A stretch of 64,000 bases of DNA, from contig NZ_JADQDQ010000001.1 of NCBI RefSeq assembly GCF_015694725.1, positions 1 through 64,000 of the forward strand. The letters are read 5' to 3'. This document shows positions 8,944-17,873 of this stretch, in pieces (the stretch's first letter is position 1; every line of letters starts with the position of its first letter). Position numbers and translations under genes: made by a program. The notes under the pieces were generated by a model that saw only the letters and a list, made by a program, of their open reading frames with translations, had not been told where the DNA came from and searched no databases. This stretch comes from Hymenobacter jeongseonensis (GTDB lineage Bacteria > Bacteroidota > Bacteroidia > Cytophagales > Hymenobacteraceae).

Positions 8944-9372
8944 ATGGGCTTTGTTTCCGAATTCAAAGAGTTTATTTCCAAAGGCAACGTCCTAGACCTG
9001 GCTGTCGGCGTCATCATCGGCGCAGCGTTTGGCAAAATTGTCACCTCGCTGACCGACGACATCCTGATGCCCATCCTGAGCATCTTCACCGGAGGCATCG
9101 ACTTCCAGAATATGTTTGTCACGCTCGATGGCAAGTCCTACGCCACGCTGGAAGACGCCAAGAAAGCCGGTTCGGCAGCCATTGCGTATGGCAATTTTAT
9201 CAATGCCATCATTTACTTCCTCATCATTGCCTTCGTTATTTTCTGGGTGGTGAAGGTGGCCAACCGCATGAAGAAAGCCCCGGTAGAAGTGGTCGCCGTT
9301 CCTCCACCCCCTACCACCGACCAGCAGTTGCTCATGGAAATCCGCGATTCGCTACGCGCCAACCGCGGCTAA
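8944..9372 (+). CDS. mscL: Large-conductance mechanosensitive channel
   Basis: The 142-residue protein has the MscL layout: N-terminal amphipathic helix (FVSEFKEFISKGNVLDLAVG), pore helix TM1 with GVIIGAAFGKIVTSL, a periplasmic loop (about 50-80), TM2 (about 82-105) and a charged C-terminal helix. The homopentamer opens on membrane tension and releases solutes on osmotic downshock. A rho-independent terminator follows, and the gene is transcribed alone. Confidence 0.96.
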   Translation: MGFVSEFKEFISKGNVLDLAVGVIIGAAFGKIVTSLTDDILMPILSIFTGGIDFQNMFVTLDGKSYATLEDAKKAGSAAIAYGNFINAIIYFLIIAFVIFWVVKVANRMKKAPVEVVAVPPPPTTDQQLLMEIRDSLRANRG

Positions 9373-9397
9373 GAGGCCCGTTTCGTTCAACGTGAAA

Positions 9398-9431
9398 AAA
9401 CCGCTGTCCACCGAGTTGTGAGCAGCGGTTT
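9398..9431 (+). terminator. Terminator after mscL
   Basis: AAACCGCTG (9398-9406) pairs with CAGCGGTTT (9423-9431) around a 16-base loop, 25 bases after the mscL stop. Confidence 0.65.
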
Positions 9432-9611
9432 CGCCGTTTTAAGCTCAAGTATCAATTTTATCAAGGATAGATAAATTGCCGAATCAAAATAAGTTGCGAA
9501 CTTAGAGGCATCGAATCACTCGGTTGCCATTCTCTTATCGGGGACGTTGAACCACTCATCGCCCCCAACCGTTAGGCAGCAGTTATTCTTCCCACTCCAC
9601 TTTTTGCTCAC

Positions 9612-10061
9612 ATGAAGATTTTTCTTGCTGCCACTCTTCTCAGCGGCTTGAGTTTGGTTGCTATCTCGGGTGCTACTGCCCAAACTACTGGCCCTGCCTT
9701 CCCCAGTTCGGGCCAAGGCACCAGCGAAGCCGGCGCGCGCCGCAACAACGGGAACAACGCCGAGGAATTGGCCCGCAACCAGCGCCGCGCCGCCATGACG
9801 CCCGACCAAATCAAACAAGACCAGCAGTTGGAACTCCTGCAAGCCCGCACTGGCAACACCAGTTTCGGTCGCAACGGCGCTCCCGACCGTCAGTTCGACT
9901 CCAATCGCAGCGGCCAAGGTTTTATGGTGCGTAAATACAAAGCCAAGAAAGGCTTTTCGGAACTCAAGCGCGGCATGAGCCACTCCGTTGGCGGCTCCAA
10001 CCCTCCGGGCAAACCACTGGTGCACAAGAGCAAAATGAAGAAGAAGTATTTAGTCTTCTAA
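9612..10061 (+). CDS. Small secreted basic protein, function unknown
   Basis: The 149-residue product opens with a signal peptide (MKIFLAATLLSGLSLVAISG, cleavage likely after ATAQ). The mature part is hydrophilic, rich in Asn, Arg, Gln and Gly, contains the stretch RRAAMTPDQIKQDQQLELL that looks helical, and ends in a basic tail (KSKMKKKYLVF). I recognise no domain. Codon use matches the neighbours. It has its own strong terminator. A periplasmic or outer-membrane role is inferred only from the signal peptide. Confidence 0.75.
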   Translation: MKIFLAATLLSGLSLVAISGATAQTTGPAFPSSGQGTSEAGARRNNGNNAEELARNQRRAAMTPDQIKQDQQLELLQARTGNTSFGRNGAPDRQFDSNRSGQGFMVRKYKAKKGFSELKRGMSHSVGGSNPPGKPLVHKSKMKKKYLVF

Positions 10062-10080
10062 TCCTCTGTAATCAGTTAAG

Positions 10081-10125
10081 ACATAAGAAAGCCCCGACTG
10101 CGATGCAGTCGGGGCTTTCTTATGT
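10081..10125. terminator. Bidirectional terminator between convergent genes
   Basis: A perfect 21-bp stem (10081-10101 with 10105-10125) with a 3-base loop separates the small secreted protein gene (plus) from infB (minus). The core GCCCCGACTGC is flanked by A/T-rich arms that serve as a U-tract in either direction. Confidence 0.85.
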
Positions 10126-10143
10126 TCACTCGTCGCGCTGTGT

Positions 10144-13100
10144 TTACAGCGTGCGCTTGATTTCCTTCTCTTCGAAACCTTCGATATTGTCGCCTTCTTG
10201 CAACTCGTTGAAGTTCTTGATGGAGATACCGCATTCGTAGCCTTGGCGAACTTCGTTCACGTCGTCCTTGAAGCGTTTGAGGTCCTGAATTTCGCCGGTG
10301 TGCAGCACGATGCCGTTGCGCACCACCCGCACGCGGGTCTTGCGTTGGAACGTGCCTTCCGTCACCATACAGCCGGCAATTGAGCCCACTTTGGTGATGT
10401 TGAACACCATCCGTACTTCGGCGTTGGCGGTCACCACTTCCTGCACCGTCGGAGCCAGCATGCCTTCCATGGCATCCTTCACCTCGTTGATGGCGTTGTA
10501 AATGATGCTGTACAGACGGATGTCAATCTGCTCCTGCTCGGCCAGTTTGCGGGCACTCTGCGAGGGCCGCACCTGGAAGCCGATGATGATGGCGTCGGAA
10601 GCCGAAGCCAGCAGCACGTCGCTTTCGGAGATGGCGCCCACCCCTTTCGAGAGGATGTTCACCTTCACTTCCGGCGTCGAAAGCTTCAGCAGCGAGTCGG
10701 AGAGTGCTTCTACCGAACCGTCCACGTCGCCCTTCACCAAGATGTTGAGTTCCTTAAACGAACCGATAGCCAAACGGCGGCCGATTTCGTCCAGCGTGAT
10801 GTGCTTCTTAGTCCGGATGGTTTGCTCACGGGCCAGTTGCAAGCGCTGGGTAGCCGTTTCGCGGGCTTCGCGCTCCGTTTCCATTACCTGGATGCGGTCA
10901 CCGGCCTGTGGGGCACCGGTGAGGCCGAGCACCTGCACCGGCGTTGCGGGCGGCGCCGTCTTCATTTTCTTACCCCGGTGGTCAGTCATGGCCTTAACGC
11001 GGCCAAAGTGCGGGCCGGCAAGGATGATGTCGCCCACGTTCAGCGTACCGGTTTGTACCAGCACGGTGGTTACGTAGCCACGGCCTTTGTCCAGCGAGGC
11101 TTCGATAACGGTGCCGATGGCACCACGGTCGGGGTTGGCTTTCAAGTCGAGCAATTCGGCTTCCAGCAATACCTTTTCCAACAGCTCTTCAATACCAATG
11201 CCCGATTTGGCCGAAACCTCCTGGCTCTGGTATTTTCCGCCCCACTCTTCCACCAGAATGTTAATCTGGGAAAGCTCCTCGCGGATTTTCTCGGGGTTGG
11301 CCGAAGGCTTGTCAATCTTGTTGAGGGCGATGATAATCGGCACCCCAGCCGCTTGCGCGTGGTTGATGGCTTCTTTCGTCTGTGGCATTACCGAGTCGTC
11401 GGCGGCTACCACGATGATGGCAATGTCCGTCACCTTGGCACCGCGGGCACGCATGGCCGTAAAGGCTTCGTGACCAGGTGTGTCAAGAAAAGTAATGGGC
11501 TGGCCCGATTTGGTCCGCACCTCGTAAGCACCAATGTGCTGCGTGATGCCACCGGCTTCGCCCTTGGCCACACTCGCATCGCGGATGTAGTCAAGCAGCG
11601 ACGTCTTGCCGTGGTCGACGTGACCCATGATGGTCACAATTGGAGCACGGTGCACCAAGTCAGCTTCGTCGTCGCCGGCATCAATGCTGATTTCTTCCTC
11701 TTCTTTCGATAGGAATTCAACATCGAAACCAAATTCGTCGGCAATTACCGTAATGGCTTCGGCATCAAGGCGCTGGTTGATGGACACAAACATGCCCATG
11801 CCCAAGCACACTTTGATTACCTCGTTCACGTTCACGTCCATCAGCGAGGCCAAGTCATGGGCCGAGATGAATTCAGTGAGCTTGAGGGTTTTGGCGTCGA
11901 GTTCGTTCTGAGCGCGCAGAGCCTCGCGGTCTTCTGCCAGCATGCTCCGCTTGTCGCGGCGATATTTGGCACGGTTGGCTTGACCGGTGGCTTTGTTGCC
12001 GCCGAGTTTGGCCAACGTAGCCTTAATCTGCTCCTGAATCTGCTTTTCAGCCTGCTCAGGGGTCAATGCGGGAGCGTTAGGCTTTGGCGCCGACTGACCG
12101 GGGCGCTGACCCGGACCACCGGGGCGCTGGCCAGGACCTCCAGCCGGACGGTTGCCTTGGTAGCCGCCGCCTTGACCGGGACCGCCAGCCGGGCGGTTGC
12201 CCTGGTAGCCGGGGCTGGGTGGCGACGTGGTGCTGCCGGGAGGGCCAGGCAGGCGCGTGCGCTTCTTCTGGCCGGGGCCAGCAGGCAAGCCACGCTTGCT
12301 TACATCCGACGAAGCAATGGGACGGGGGCCGCGGCCACCCGGACCACGACGGTCGTTGTTAATAGATGACAAGTCGATTTTGCCGAGAACCGTGAGGCCC
12401 TTCAGGGTATCCGACTTGGCGACAATCGTGCTTGTATCCTCGGGCGTGCTGCCTTCAACGGGGGCCGCAGGGGCTGTTGCTGCGGGAGCAGCCGGGGCCT
12501 GAGCAACCGGCGCCACTGGAGTCGGCGCTGCAGGAGCAGCCGTCGGCGCGGCTATGGGAGCCGCCGGAGCGGCTTCAGCTTTCGCAACAGGCGGTGATAC
12601 GGGAGCCGCTGGGGCAGGCGCAACCGGGGCCTCTACTTTAGGAGCAGGAGCAACTGGTGCCGGAGCAGCAGCTACCGGTGCAACAGCAGGAGCTGGTGCT
12701 GGGGCAGGCGCTACAGGAGCCGGTGCGGCTGCTACTGGCTTGGGAGGCACCACACGCCCTTTGCTATCCAATTCAATTTTACCCAACACCTTCAGGCCCG
12801 GTGCGGCTGGCGCAGCGGGAGCTGGTACAGGGGTCGGAGCCGGAGCCGGTGCAGCCGCCACAGGGGCAACTGGCGCTACCGGAGCAGGCGCCGGAGTGGC
12901 TGCTACAGGGGCAACAGGCGCGGCCGGCTTGGGAGCCGGCGCAGCAGCCTGCACTGGCCGCGGGGCCGGGGCAGCAGGTTTGGGAGCAGCGTCGAGGTCG
13001 CTCTGGCGCTTGGCCTGAATGACTTTCTGCGCTTCTTGCCGGTCGTGGGCAGAGGCTGCGAATTCCTTCTCAAGCGAGGCCACTTGCTCACCAGTGAGCT

Positions 13101-13221
13101 TCGTGGTCGGCTTGTTCTCTACTTGTATACCTTTCTTGGCCAGGGCTTCGACCACCCTGTCCATTCCAATATTCAGGTCTTTGGCCGCCTGTTGTAGCCG
13201 TTTCGGGGTTGCTTCCGCCAT
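10144..13221 (-). CDS. infB: Translation initiation factor IF-2
   Basis: The 1025-residue protein starts at the ATG at 13221 ([19 protein letters not shown], the IF-2 N-terminal domain). Residues about 60-300 are a Pro/Ala-rich low-complexity region, followed by a Gly/Gln/Arg-rich stretch (about 320-400) with near-identical [12 protein letters not shown] units. The GTPase G1 motif GHVDHGKTS is near residue 530, with DTPGHEAF and NKIDKP after it, then domains II to IV. IF-2 places initiator tRNA in the ribosomal P site. It is the last gene of rimP-nusA-infB, 125 bases after nusA, and has a possible -7 box of its own. The motif VLGKI(E/D)L occurs twice in the linker. Confidence 0.97.
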   Translation of the reverse strand: MAEATPKRLQQAAKDLNIGMDRVVEALAKKGIQVENKPTTKLTGEQVASLEKEFAASAHDRQEAQKVIQAKRQSDLDAAPKPAAPAPRPVQAAAPAPKPAAPVAPVAATPAPAPVAPVAPVAAAPAPAPTPVPAPAAPAAPGLKVLGKIELDSKGRVVPPKPVAAAPAPVAPAPAPAPAVAPVAAAPAPVAPAPKVEAPVAPAPAAPVSPPVAKAEAAPAAPIAAPTAAPAAPTPVAPVAQAPAAPAATAPAAPVEGSTPEDTSTIVAKSDTLKGLTVLGKIDLSSINNDRRGPGGRGPRPIASSDVSKRGLPAGPGQKKRTRLPGPPGSTTSPPSPGYQGNRPAGGPGQGGGYQGNRPAGGPGQRPGGPGQRPGQSAPKPNAPALTPEQAEKQIQEQIKATLAKLGGNKATGQANRAKYRRDKRSMLAEDREALRAQNELDAKTLKLTEFISAHDLASLMDVNVNEVIKVCLGMGMFVSINQRLDAEAITVIADEFGFDVEFLSKEEEEISIDAGDDEADLVHRAPIVTIMGHVDHGKTSLLDYIRDASVAKGEAGGITQHIGAYEVRTKSGQPITFLDTPGHEAFTAMRARGAKVTDIAIIVVAADDSVMPQTKEAINHAQAAGVPIIIALNKIDKPSANPEKIREELSQINILVEEWGGKYQSQEVSAKSGIGIEELLEKVLLEAELLDLKANPDRGAIGTVIEASLDKGRGYVTTVLVQTGTLNVGDIILAGPHFGRVKAMTDHRGKKMKTAPPATPVQVLGLTGAPQAGDRIQVMETEREARETATQRLQLAREQTIRTKKHITLDEIGRRLAIGSFKELNILVKGDVDGSVEALSDSLLKLSTPEVKVNILSKGVGAISESDVLLASASDAIIIGFQVRPSQSARKLAEQEQIDIRLYSIIYNAINEVKDAMEGMLAPTVQEVVTANAEVRMVFNITKVGSIAGCMVTEGTFQRKTRVRVVRNGIVLHTGEIQDLKRFKDDVNEVRQGYECGISIKNFNELQEGDNIEGFEEKEIKRTL

Positions 13222-13257
13222 TCTATCTGTTACTCGCGTACGATACGCTTCTAAGTG

Positions 13258-13265
13258 CAAAGGTA
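13258..13265 (-). promoter_or_regulatory. Possible internal -7 box ahead of infB
   Basis: TACCTTTG on the minus strand lies 36 bases before the infB ATG, in the 125-base gap after nusA. The closest TTTG upstream (13292-13295) gives a spacer of 26, longer than usual. It could supply extra infB transcript. Confidence 0.45.
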
Positions 13266-13346
13266 TTACAATAAATCTTGCCAGCAGGGCGCAAACCGCG
13301 CCAACTGGCACGATTTGTTACCCTTGCCGTACCGGCCGCGCGGCCG

Positions 13347-14813
13347 TCATTGGGCTGGCTCGGCGGGAGAGCTTGCGCCCGCATCCTCAGTCGTTGCTTT
13401 GGGTTGTTCGGTCATTTCAGCCACCAAAGGGGTGTGTTCAGGGGTGATTTCGGCTTCTGAAGCGTGCGTAACGGCTGCTTCTTCGTCCTTGCTATCGGCT
13501 TTCGCCTCGGCGGTGCTGTCTCCGGCAACGCGTTTTTTAGCGGCCTCCAAAGAGGTTTCGTCGAGTTCTTCGTCGTCGGCAAATTCCTGGCGAATAATGC
13601 GATAAACATCGTCCACCATTTCTTCTTCCAACTCCGTGCGGCGCACAATGTCGTCTTTCTTGACGGCTAGTACGGCGCGGCCGGTGTCCAGGCCAATTTT
13701 CTTCAACTCCGCCAGTACCCAAGGTTCGATTTCGTCCTGGAATTCGTCCAGCGAAATATCCTCTTCGTAGTCAATGGCTTCGCGGAATACGTCGATTTCC
13801 ATGCCCACCAACCGGCTCGCCAGCTTAATGTTGGCACCGCCGCGGCCGATGGCCAAGCTCACTTGGTCGGGTTTCATGAAAACCGAAACCCGGCCACTTT
13901 CTTGGTTTATCTTCATAGAACCCACTTTGGCCGGCGATAGTGCCCGCGCAATGTAGAGTTCCAGATTGTCGGTGTAATTGATGATGTCGATGTTCTCGTT
14001 TTCGAGTTCGCGCACCACCGGATGGATGCGGCTGCCCTTCATACCGACGCAAGCGCCCACGGGGTCAATTCGCTCGTCGTAGCTTTCTACGGCTACTTTG
14101 GCGCGCTCACCGGGCTCGCGCACCACGTTCTTGATAACGATGAGGCCGTCGTAAATCTCGGGCACTTCCAACTCGAACAAACGCTCGAGGAAAGCTGGCG
14201 CGGCGCGGGACAGGATGATTTTCGGCGTGCCGTTAATCACCTCCACGCGGTGCACCACGGCGCGCACGGTGTCGCCTTTGCGGAACCGGTCTTTGGGGAT
14301 TTGCTCGCCCTTGGGCATCACCAGTTCGTTGTCGTCTTTGTCCATGATGAGGGCCTCGCGGCTCCACACCTGATAGACTTCGCCGGTCACTATTTCGCCC
14401 ACCTGGTCCTTGTACTTCTGGTAGAGGTTGTCGCGCTCGAGGTCCTTCACGCGCTGAATCAGCGTTTGGCGCGCCATGAGCACGGCCCGACGGCCAAAAT
14501 CTTCCAGCTTCACGGCTTCGGCCACCGATTCGCCTACTTCGAAATCGGGCTCGATTTTCTGGGCATCGGTGAGCGTAATCTTGTCGTGGTCCCAGATGTC
14601 CTCGGAGTTGTCATCCACGATTTCGCGGTTGCGCCAAATTTCCAAGTCCCCGTTATCGGGGTTAATGATAACGTCGAAGTTTTCGTCCTGGTCGTACTTC
14701 TTGCGAATCATCGTGCGGAACACGTCGTCCAGGATGCTCATCATCGTGGGCCGGTCGATGTTCTTGCTCCGGGCAAATTCGCTGAAGGACTCGATTAATT
14801 CGTGGCTGTTCAT
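13347..14813 (-). CDS. nusA: Transcription termination/antitermination factor NusA
   Basis: The 488-residue protein begins MNSHELIESFSEFARSKNID and shows the NusA order: N-terminal RNA-polymerase-binding domain, S1 domain (EIVTGEVYQVW), and the KH pair with the signature DPVGACVGMKGSRIHPVVRE and later IGRGGANIKLAS. The C-terminus is long, acidic and Ala/Glu-rich (from about residue 400) in place of the repeated acidic domains of E. coli. NusA binds elongating polymerase and governs pausing, termination and antitermination. The gene starts 16 bases after rimP. The ATG at 14813 was preferred over a longer start because it matches the family N-terminus. Confidence 0.96.
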   Translation of the reverse strand: MNSHELIESFSEFARSKNIDRPTMMSILDDVFRTMIRKKYDQDENFDVIINPDNGDLEIWRNREIVDDNSEDIWDHDKITLTDAQKIEPDFEVGESVAEAVKLEDFGRRAVLMARQTLIQRVKDLERDNLYQKYKDQVGEIVTGEVYQVWSREALIMDKDDNELVMPKGEQIPKDRFRKGDTVRAVVHRVEVINGTPKIILSRAAPAFLERLFELEVPEIYDGLIVIKNVVREPGERAKVAVESYDERIDPVGACVGMKGSRIHPVVRELENENIDIINYTDNLELYIARALSPAKVGSMKINQESGRVSVFMKPDQVSLAIGRGGANIKLASRLVGMEIDVFREAIDYEEDISLDEFQDEIEPWVLAELKKIGLDTGRAVLAVKKDDIVRRTELEEEMVDDVYRIIRQEFADDEELDETSLEAAKKRVAGDSTAEAKADSKDEEAAVTHASEAEITPEHTPLVAEMTEQPKATTEDAGASSPAEPAQ

Positions 14814-14829
14814 AGAGGCAGAACGGGAT

Positions 14830-15300
14830 TTATTTGAAGGAGATAACAACCTTGGCTTCCTGGATATCCGCGAAAGGATAGAAGGCGGCGGGCAGGGTGG
14901 TTTTCTTGGTTTTTTGTTTGATAACTTCTTCGATTTCTACGCCTTCCGGGGTCGAAGCGGTGAGGACGCCGGTTTTCTCGGTGCCATCGTTGAGCTTCAG
15001 GGCCAGCGAACGGCCGATGTGGCGGGTGTACTGGCGCGGGTCGGTGAGGGGCTGGTCGGCGCCGGGGCTGGTGACTTCCAGGGAGTAGGCCGAATCCTCG
15101 CCGTAGTGCTCGTCGATGCGGCGCGCCAGGCGGCGGCTGATGGTAGCGCACGCCTGAATTGCCAGGCCGGTGGGCCCGTCAAGGGTGACGGTCACCTTCG
15201 GCATCACCGAATCGGATACGGTGAGGCCCACGATGAACAGCTCCTCGTCGCCAATGGCGTCTTGGAGCATTTCCAGCAGTAGGGTACGGTCGAAATGCAT
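14830..15300 (-). CDS. rimP: Ribosome maturation factor RimP
   Basis: The 156-residue product has the RimP two-domain pattern: an N-terminal alpha/beta domain ending in SLEVTSPGADQPLTDPRQY (the conserved S-P-G-hydrophobic-x-x-P-L motif) and a C-terminal Sm-like barrel. RimP helps assemble the 30S subunit. It is the first gene of the classic rimP-nusA-infB operon. I chose the ATG at 15300; the longer frame would run through the leader hairpin and promoter. Confidence 0.93.
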   Translation of the reverse strand: MHFDRTLLLEMLQDAIGDEELFIVGLTVSDSVMPKVTVTLDGPTGLAIQACATISRRLARRIDEHYGEDSAYSLEVTSPGADQPLTDPRQYTRHIGRSLALKLNDGTEKTGVLTASTPEGVEIEEVIKQKTKKTTLPAAFYPFADIQEAKVVISFK

Positions 15301-15320
15301 AAATCTTGAAACAAGCGGGC

Positions 15321-15351
15321 AAAAAAAGAGGGGACTGCGCGTCCCCTCTTT
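15321..15351 (-). terminator. Terminator-like hairpin in the rimP leader (possible attenuator)
   Basis: On the minus strand, AAAGAGGGGAC (15351-15341) pairs perfectly with GTCCCCTCTTT (15335-15325) around a 5-base loop, and the T-run continues to 15321, making seven T in a row. It lies in the roughly 70-base leader between the promoter and the rimP ATG at 15300, so it should stop part of the transcription before rimP-nusA-infB. Confidence 0.7.
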
Positions 15352-15377
15352 GCTAAAGCGAATACCAACTTCGGGTG

Positions 15378-15408
15378 CAAAGATACGACAATGGGCGGCG
15401 GAATGCAA
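15378..15408 (-). promoter_or_regulatory. Promoter of rimP-nusA-infB
   Basis: The -7 box TATCTTTG (15378-15385) and TTG (15406-15408) are 20 bases apart. The expected transcript start is near 15371, which gives a leader of about 70 bases holding the hairpin at 15325-15351. Confidence 0.65.
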
Positions 15409-15592
15409 CACAGGCCCGCTTGAGGGGGCCCTCCCGCTCCTGCTGGCCTGCGCAAGCAACCACAGCGGTAGCTACAGGAAGCAACTCCTGTCCTAAATTA
15501 CTGACTTTAAAACCACAAGCCCGCCCGCTGGGTTTCACGGCGCAGACCGCAAACACGGTTGGTATTTCCCACTCACTTTAAACCGGAATCAC

Positions 15593-16120
15593 ATGAAAAC
15601 CCTTCACCTCCTTCGTCACCTTGCTTTTGGCCTGGCCACGGTGCTTACTACTAGTGCTGCTTATGCCCAAACCGAGACGCCGAAAGCCAAGCCCAGCCCC
15701 GCAGCCACCGCCACGGGCAAAATAGGCGCGGCCGACGTGACCGTGAAATACAGCAGCCCCGCTGTAAAGGGTCGCACCATTTTCGGGGGCCTCGAGCCGT
15801 ACGGCAAAGTATGGCGCGCCGGTGCCAATGAGGCCACCACCGTGGAATTCAGCAAGCCGGTGACGGTGGAAGGCAAGCCGCTGCCCGCGGGCAAATACAG
15901 CTTCTTCGTGATTCCCACCGAGAAAGACTGGACGGTCATTTTCAATAAAACGCCGGAGCAGTGGGGCGCTTTTAAGTACGACGAGAAGCAGGACGCGCTG
16001 CGGGCCACGGTAACGCCCCGCATAACGACGGCCCTGACCGAGCGGCTGGCCTACGAGGTGACGCCCAAGGCGCTGGTGCTGCGCTGGGCAAACGTGGAAC
16101 TGCCCGTAGCCATTAAGTAA
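15593..16120 (+). CDS. DUF2911 family secreted protein
   Basis: The 175-residue protein has a signal peptide ending in TTSAAYAQ and the full DUF2911 core: [18 protein letters not shown], then [19 protein letters not shown] and [20 protein letters not shown]. The family is common in Bacteroidota and is predicted to be a periplasmic beta-sandwich; no enzymatic role is known to me. It is a single gene, divergent from rimP, and ends in a long hairpin terminator. Confidence 0.88.
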   Translation: MKTLHLLRHLAFGLATVLTTSAAYAQTETPKAKPSPAATATGKIGAADVTVKYSSPAVKGRTIFGGLEPYGKVWRAGANEATTVEFSKPVTVEGKPLPAGKYSFFVIPTEKDWTVIFNKTPEQWGAFKYDEKQDALRATVTPRITTALTERLAYEVTPKALVLRWANVELPVAIK

Positions 16121-16137
16121 CGCTCATTCACCCCAAC

Positions 16138-16177
16138 AAAGTAAGCGGGCGGCCCAGGCGGGCCGCCCGCTTACTTT
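16138..16177 (+). terminator. Terminator after the DUF2911 gene
   Basis: A perfect 18-bp stem (16138-16155 with 16160-16177) with a 4-base loop. Its downstream arm ends in TTACTTTTG, which also forms the -7 box of the next gene. Confidence 0.75.
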
Positions 16178-16179
16178 TG
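16172..16179 (+). promoter_or_regulatory. -7 box for selD inside the terminator stem
   Basis: TACTTTTG matches TAnnTTTG and lies 24 bases before the selD ATG. No clear -33 element is seen because the upstream bases are the GC-rich hairpin. Confidence 0.4.
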
Positions 16180-16203
16180 TGGCCTTCTCTTGTTTTTGAA
16201 TCC

Positions 16204-17241
16204 ATGGAATACAAACTCACCCAGTACAGCCACGGCGCCGGCTGCGGCTGCAAAATTGCGCCGGCGGTGCTCGACCAGATGCTGCATACCAGCATTGCTC
16301 AGCCTTATGATGAGAAGCTCTTAGTGGGCAATTCCAGCCGCGACGACGCGGCCGTGTACGACATCGGCGGCGGCGAAGCGGTGATTTCGACCACGGACTT
16401 TTTCATGCCCATCGTGGACGACGCGTACGATTTCGGCCGCATTGCCTCGGCCAATGCCATTTCGGACGTGTACGCCATGGGCGGGCGGCCGCTGCTGGCC
16501 ATTGCCGTGCTGGGCTGGCCCGTGGATAAGCTGCCGCCTGAAGTAGCCCGCCGCGTACTGGAAGGCGCCCGCAGCATCTGTGCCGAAGCCGGGATTCCGC
16601 TGGCCGGCGGGCACAGCATCGACTCGCCCGAGCCCATTTTTGGCTTGGCCGTGACGGGCATGGTGAACATCGTGGACCTGAAGCAAAACGATACAGCCAC
16701 GGCTGGCTCGGAGCTGTTTTTGACCAAGCCGCTCGGCGTGGGCATTCTGACTACGGCGCAGAAAAAGGGGATTCTACGGGATGAGGATGCGGCCATTGCC
16801 CCGGCTCAAATGATGCAGCTCAATAAGATTGGCGCGGATTTGAGCAAGCTGGATGCCGTGACGGCGCTGACCGACGTGACGGGCTTTGGCTTACTGGGGC
16901 ACCTCTCCGAAGTATGCGAAGGCAGCGGCCTGACAGCCGAAATCGAGTTCTCGAAAGTGCCGCGGATTGCAGCGGCCGAGCCGTATGTGAAGCAGGGCAG
17001 CGTGCCCGGCGGCACGGGCCGCAACTGGGCCAGCTATGGCCACAAGGTGGGCCCCATCAGCGATGAGCAACGGACGTGGCTGTGCGACCCTCAAACCTCG
17101 GGTGGTTTGCTGGTGTGCGTGGCACCTCAGGGCCGTGAGGCGGTGCTGGACGTATTTGCCAAGCACGGGCTGGCACTGGAAAGCTTTGGGCGCCTGCGCG
17201 CGCACCAGGAAGGCGAGGCGTGGGTTCAGGTCGGCGCGTAG
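16204..17241 (+). CDS. selD: Selenide, water dikinase (selenophosphate synthetase)
   Basis: The 345-residue enzyme closely resembles E. coli Sel[15 protein letters not shown] at the N-terminus (catalytic Cys14 and Lys17, equal to Cys17/Lys20 of E. coli), [47 protein letters not shown] and [13 protein letters not shown]. It makes selenophosphate from selenide and ATP for selenocysteine or 2-selenouridine. The active-site residue is Cys, not selenocysteine. No selA, selB, selC or mnmH is within the window, so the use of the selenophosphate cannot be told here. Confidence 0.96.
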   Translation: MEYKLTQYSHGAGCGCKIAPAVLDQMLHTSIAQPYDEKLLVGNSSRDDAAVYDIGGGEAVISTTDFFMPIVDDAYDFGRIASANAISDVYAMGGRPLLAIAVLGWPVDKLPPEVARRVLEGARSICAEAGIPLAGGHSIDSPEPIFGLAVTGMVNIVDLKQNDTATAGSELFLTKPLGVGILTTAQKKGILRDEDAAIAPAQMMQLNKIGADLSKLDAVTALTDVTGFGLLGHLSEVCEGSGLTAEIEFSKVPRIAAAEPYVKQGSVPGGTGRNWASYGHKVGPISDEQRTWLCDPQTSGGLLVCVAPQGREAVLDVFAKHGLALESFGRLRAHQEGEAWVQVGA

Positions 17242-17261
17242 CCAGGGTTGAGCCTTTACTT

Positions 17262-17855
17262 ATGAAGTCTTCTTTTCTGCGGCCGCTACTGGAAGTGGCG
17301 GTGGTACTGCTTGTGGTTTTGGGGGCCGCGCGCTGGGTGACGGGGCTATTTTCTAAGCGAACCTATGTCCATCGCATTACGGCTGCGCGGCAGTTACGCC
17401 TGCTGTTTTGGCCATTGCTAGCCTTCGGCGCGGGCCTGAGTGTGCTGCCGGCTACGGCGCTGGGCGGCTCCCACACCACGGCATATGAATGGCTGCTGGC
17501 CTGCGGTTTTTTTCTGTTTACGCTGGTGCTGAGCGGGCCGGCGCTGCTGCTGTTTCTGCGCTATTGGGCGTTGAACCACGCCACCGTCTTGGTTTTCAAC
17601 CCTGCGGATAACCAATTCGAAGTGTACGAGGCCGGCCAACGCATTGCATTTGAGCGCCGCGACCTTGCCCGTGTGGAACGCGTGACGTGTAGTGCGCGCC
17701 GCACCTTCTGGGCCAAGTACGACTACCTGACCCTACACCTCGCCGACGGCCGCAGCCTCGTGCTTACCTCGCTGCTAACTGATTTGGAGCCCCTGACGGT
17801 TTTCTTGCGAAACCTGCCGACCGACCGACCGACCAAGACGTGGTGTTGGGTCTGA
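17262..17855 (+). CDS. Membrane protein of unknown function
   Basis: The 197-residue product has three or four membrane helices in the first 105 residues (VAVVLLVVLGAARWVTGLF near the start, LFWPLLAFGAGLSVL, and FLFTLVLSGPALLLFLRYW), then a soluble beta-rich part of about 90 residues that resembles PH-like domains (VFNPADNQFEVYEAG, RVERVTCSARRTFWAKYDYL). I chose the ATG at 17262, 20 bases after selD. No family is recognised. It may be cotranscribed with selD. Confidence 0.72.
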   Translation: MKSSFLRPLLEVAVVLLVVLGAARWVTGLFSKRTYVHRITAARQLRLLFWPLLAFGAGLSVLPATALGGSHTTAYEWLLACGFFLFTLVLSGPALLLFLRYWALNHATVLVFNPADNQFEVYEAGQRIAFERRDLARVERVTCSARRTFWAKYDYLTLHLADGRSLVLTSLLTDLEPLTVFLRNLPTDRPTKTWCWV

Positions 17856-17873
17856 TTTTCAGCGCTATTTCCC

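Noticed and set aside
10801..11712. 303-codon plus-strand frame inside infB
   Set aside because: It is antisense to the conserved GTPase core of IF-2, which has clear motifs; the shadow has none.
12554..13018. Gly/Ala-rich plus-strand frame, collagen-like at first glance
   Set aside because: It is the complement of the Ala/Pro linker of IF-2; the repeat look comes from the GCC/GGC codons of the real gene.
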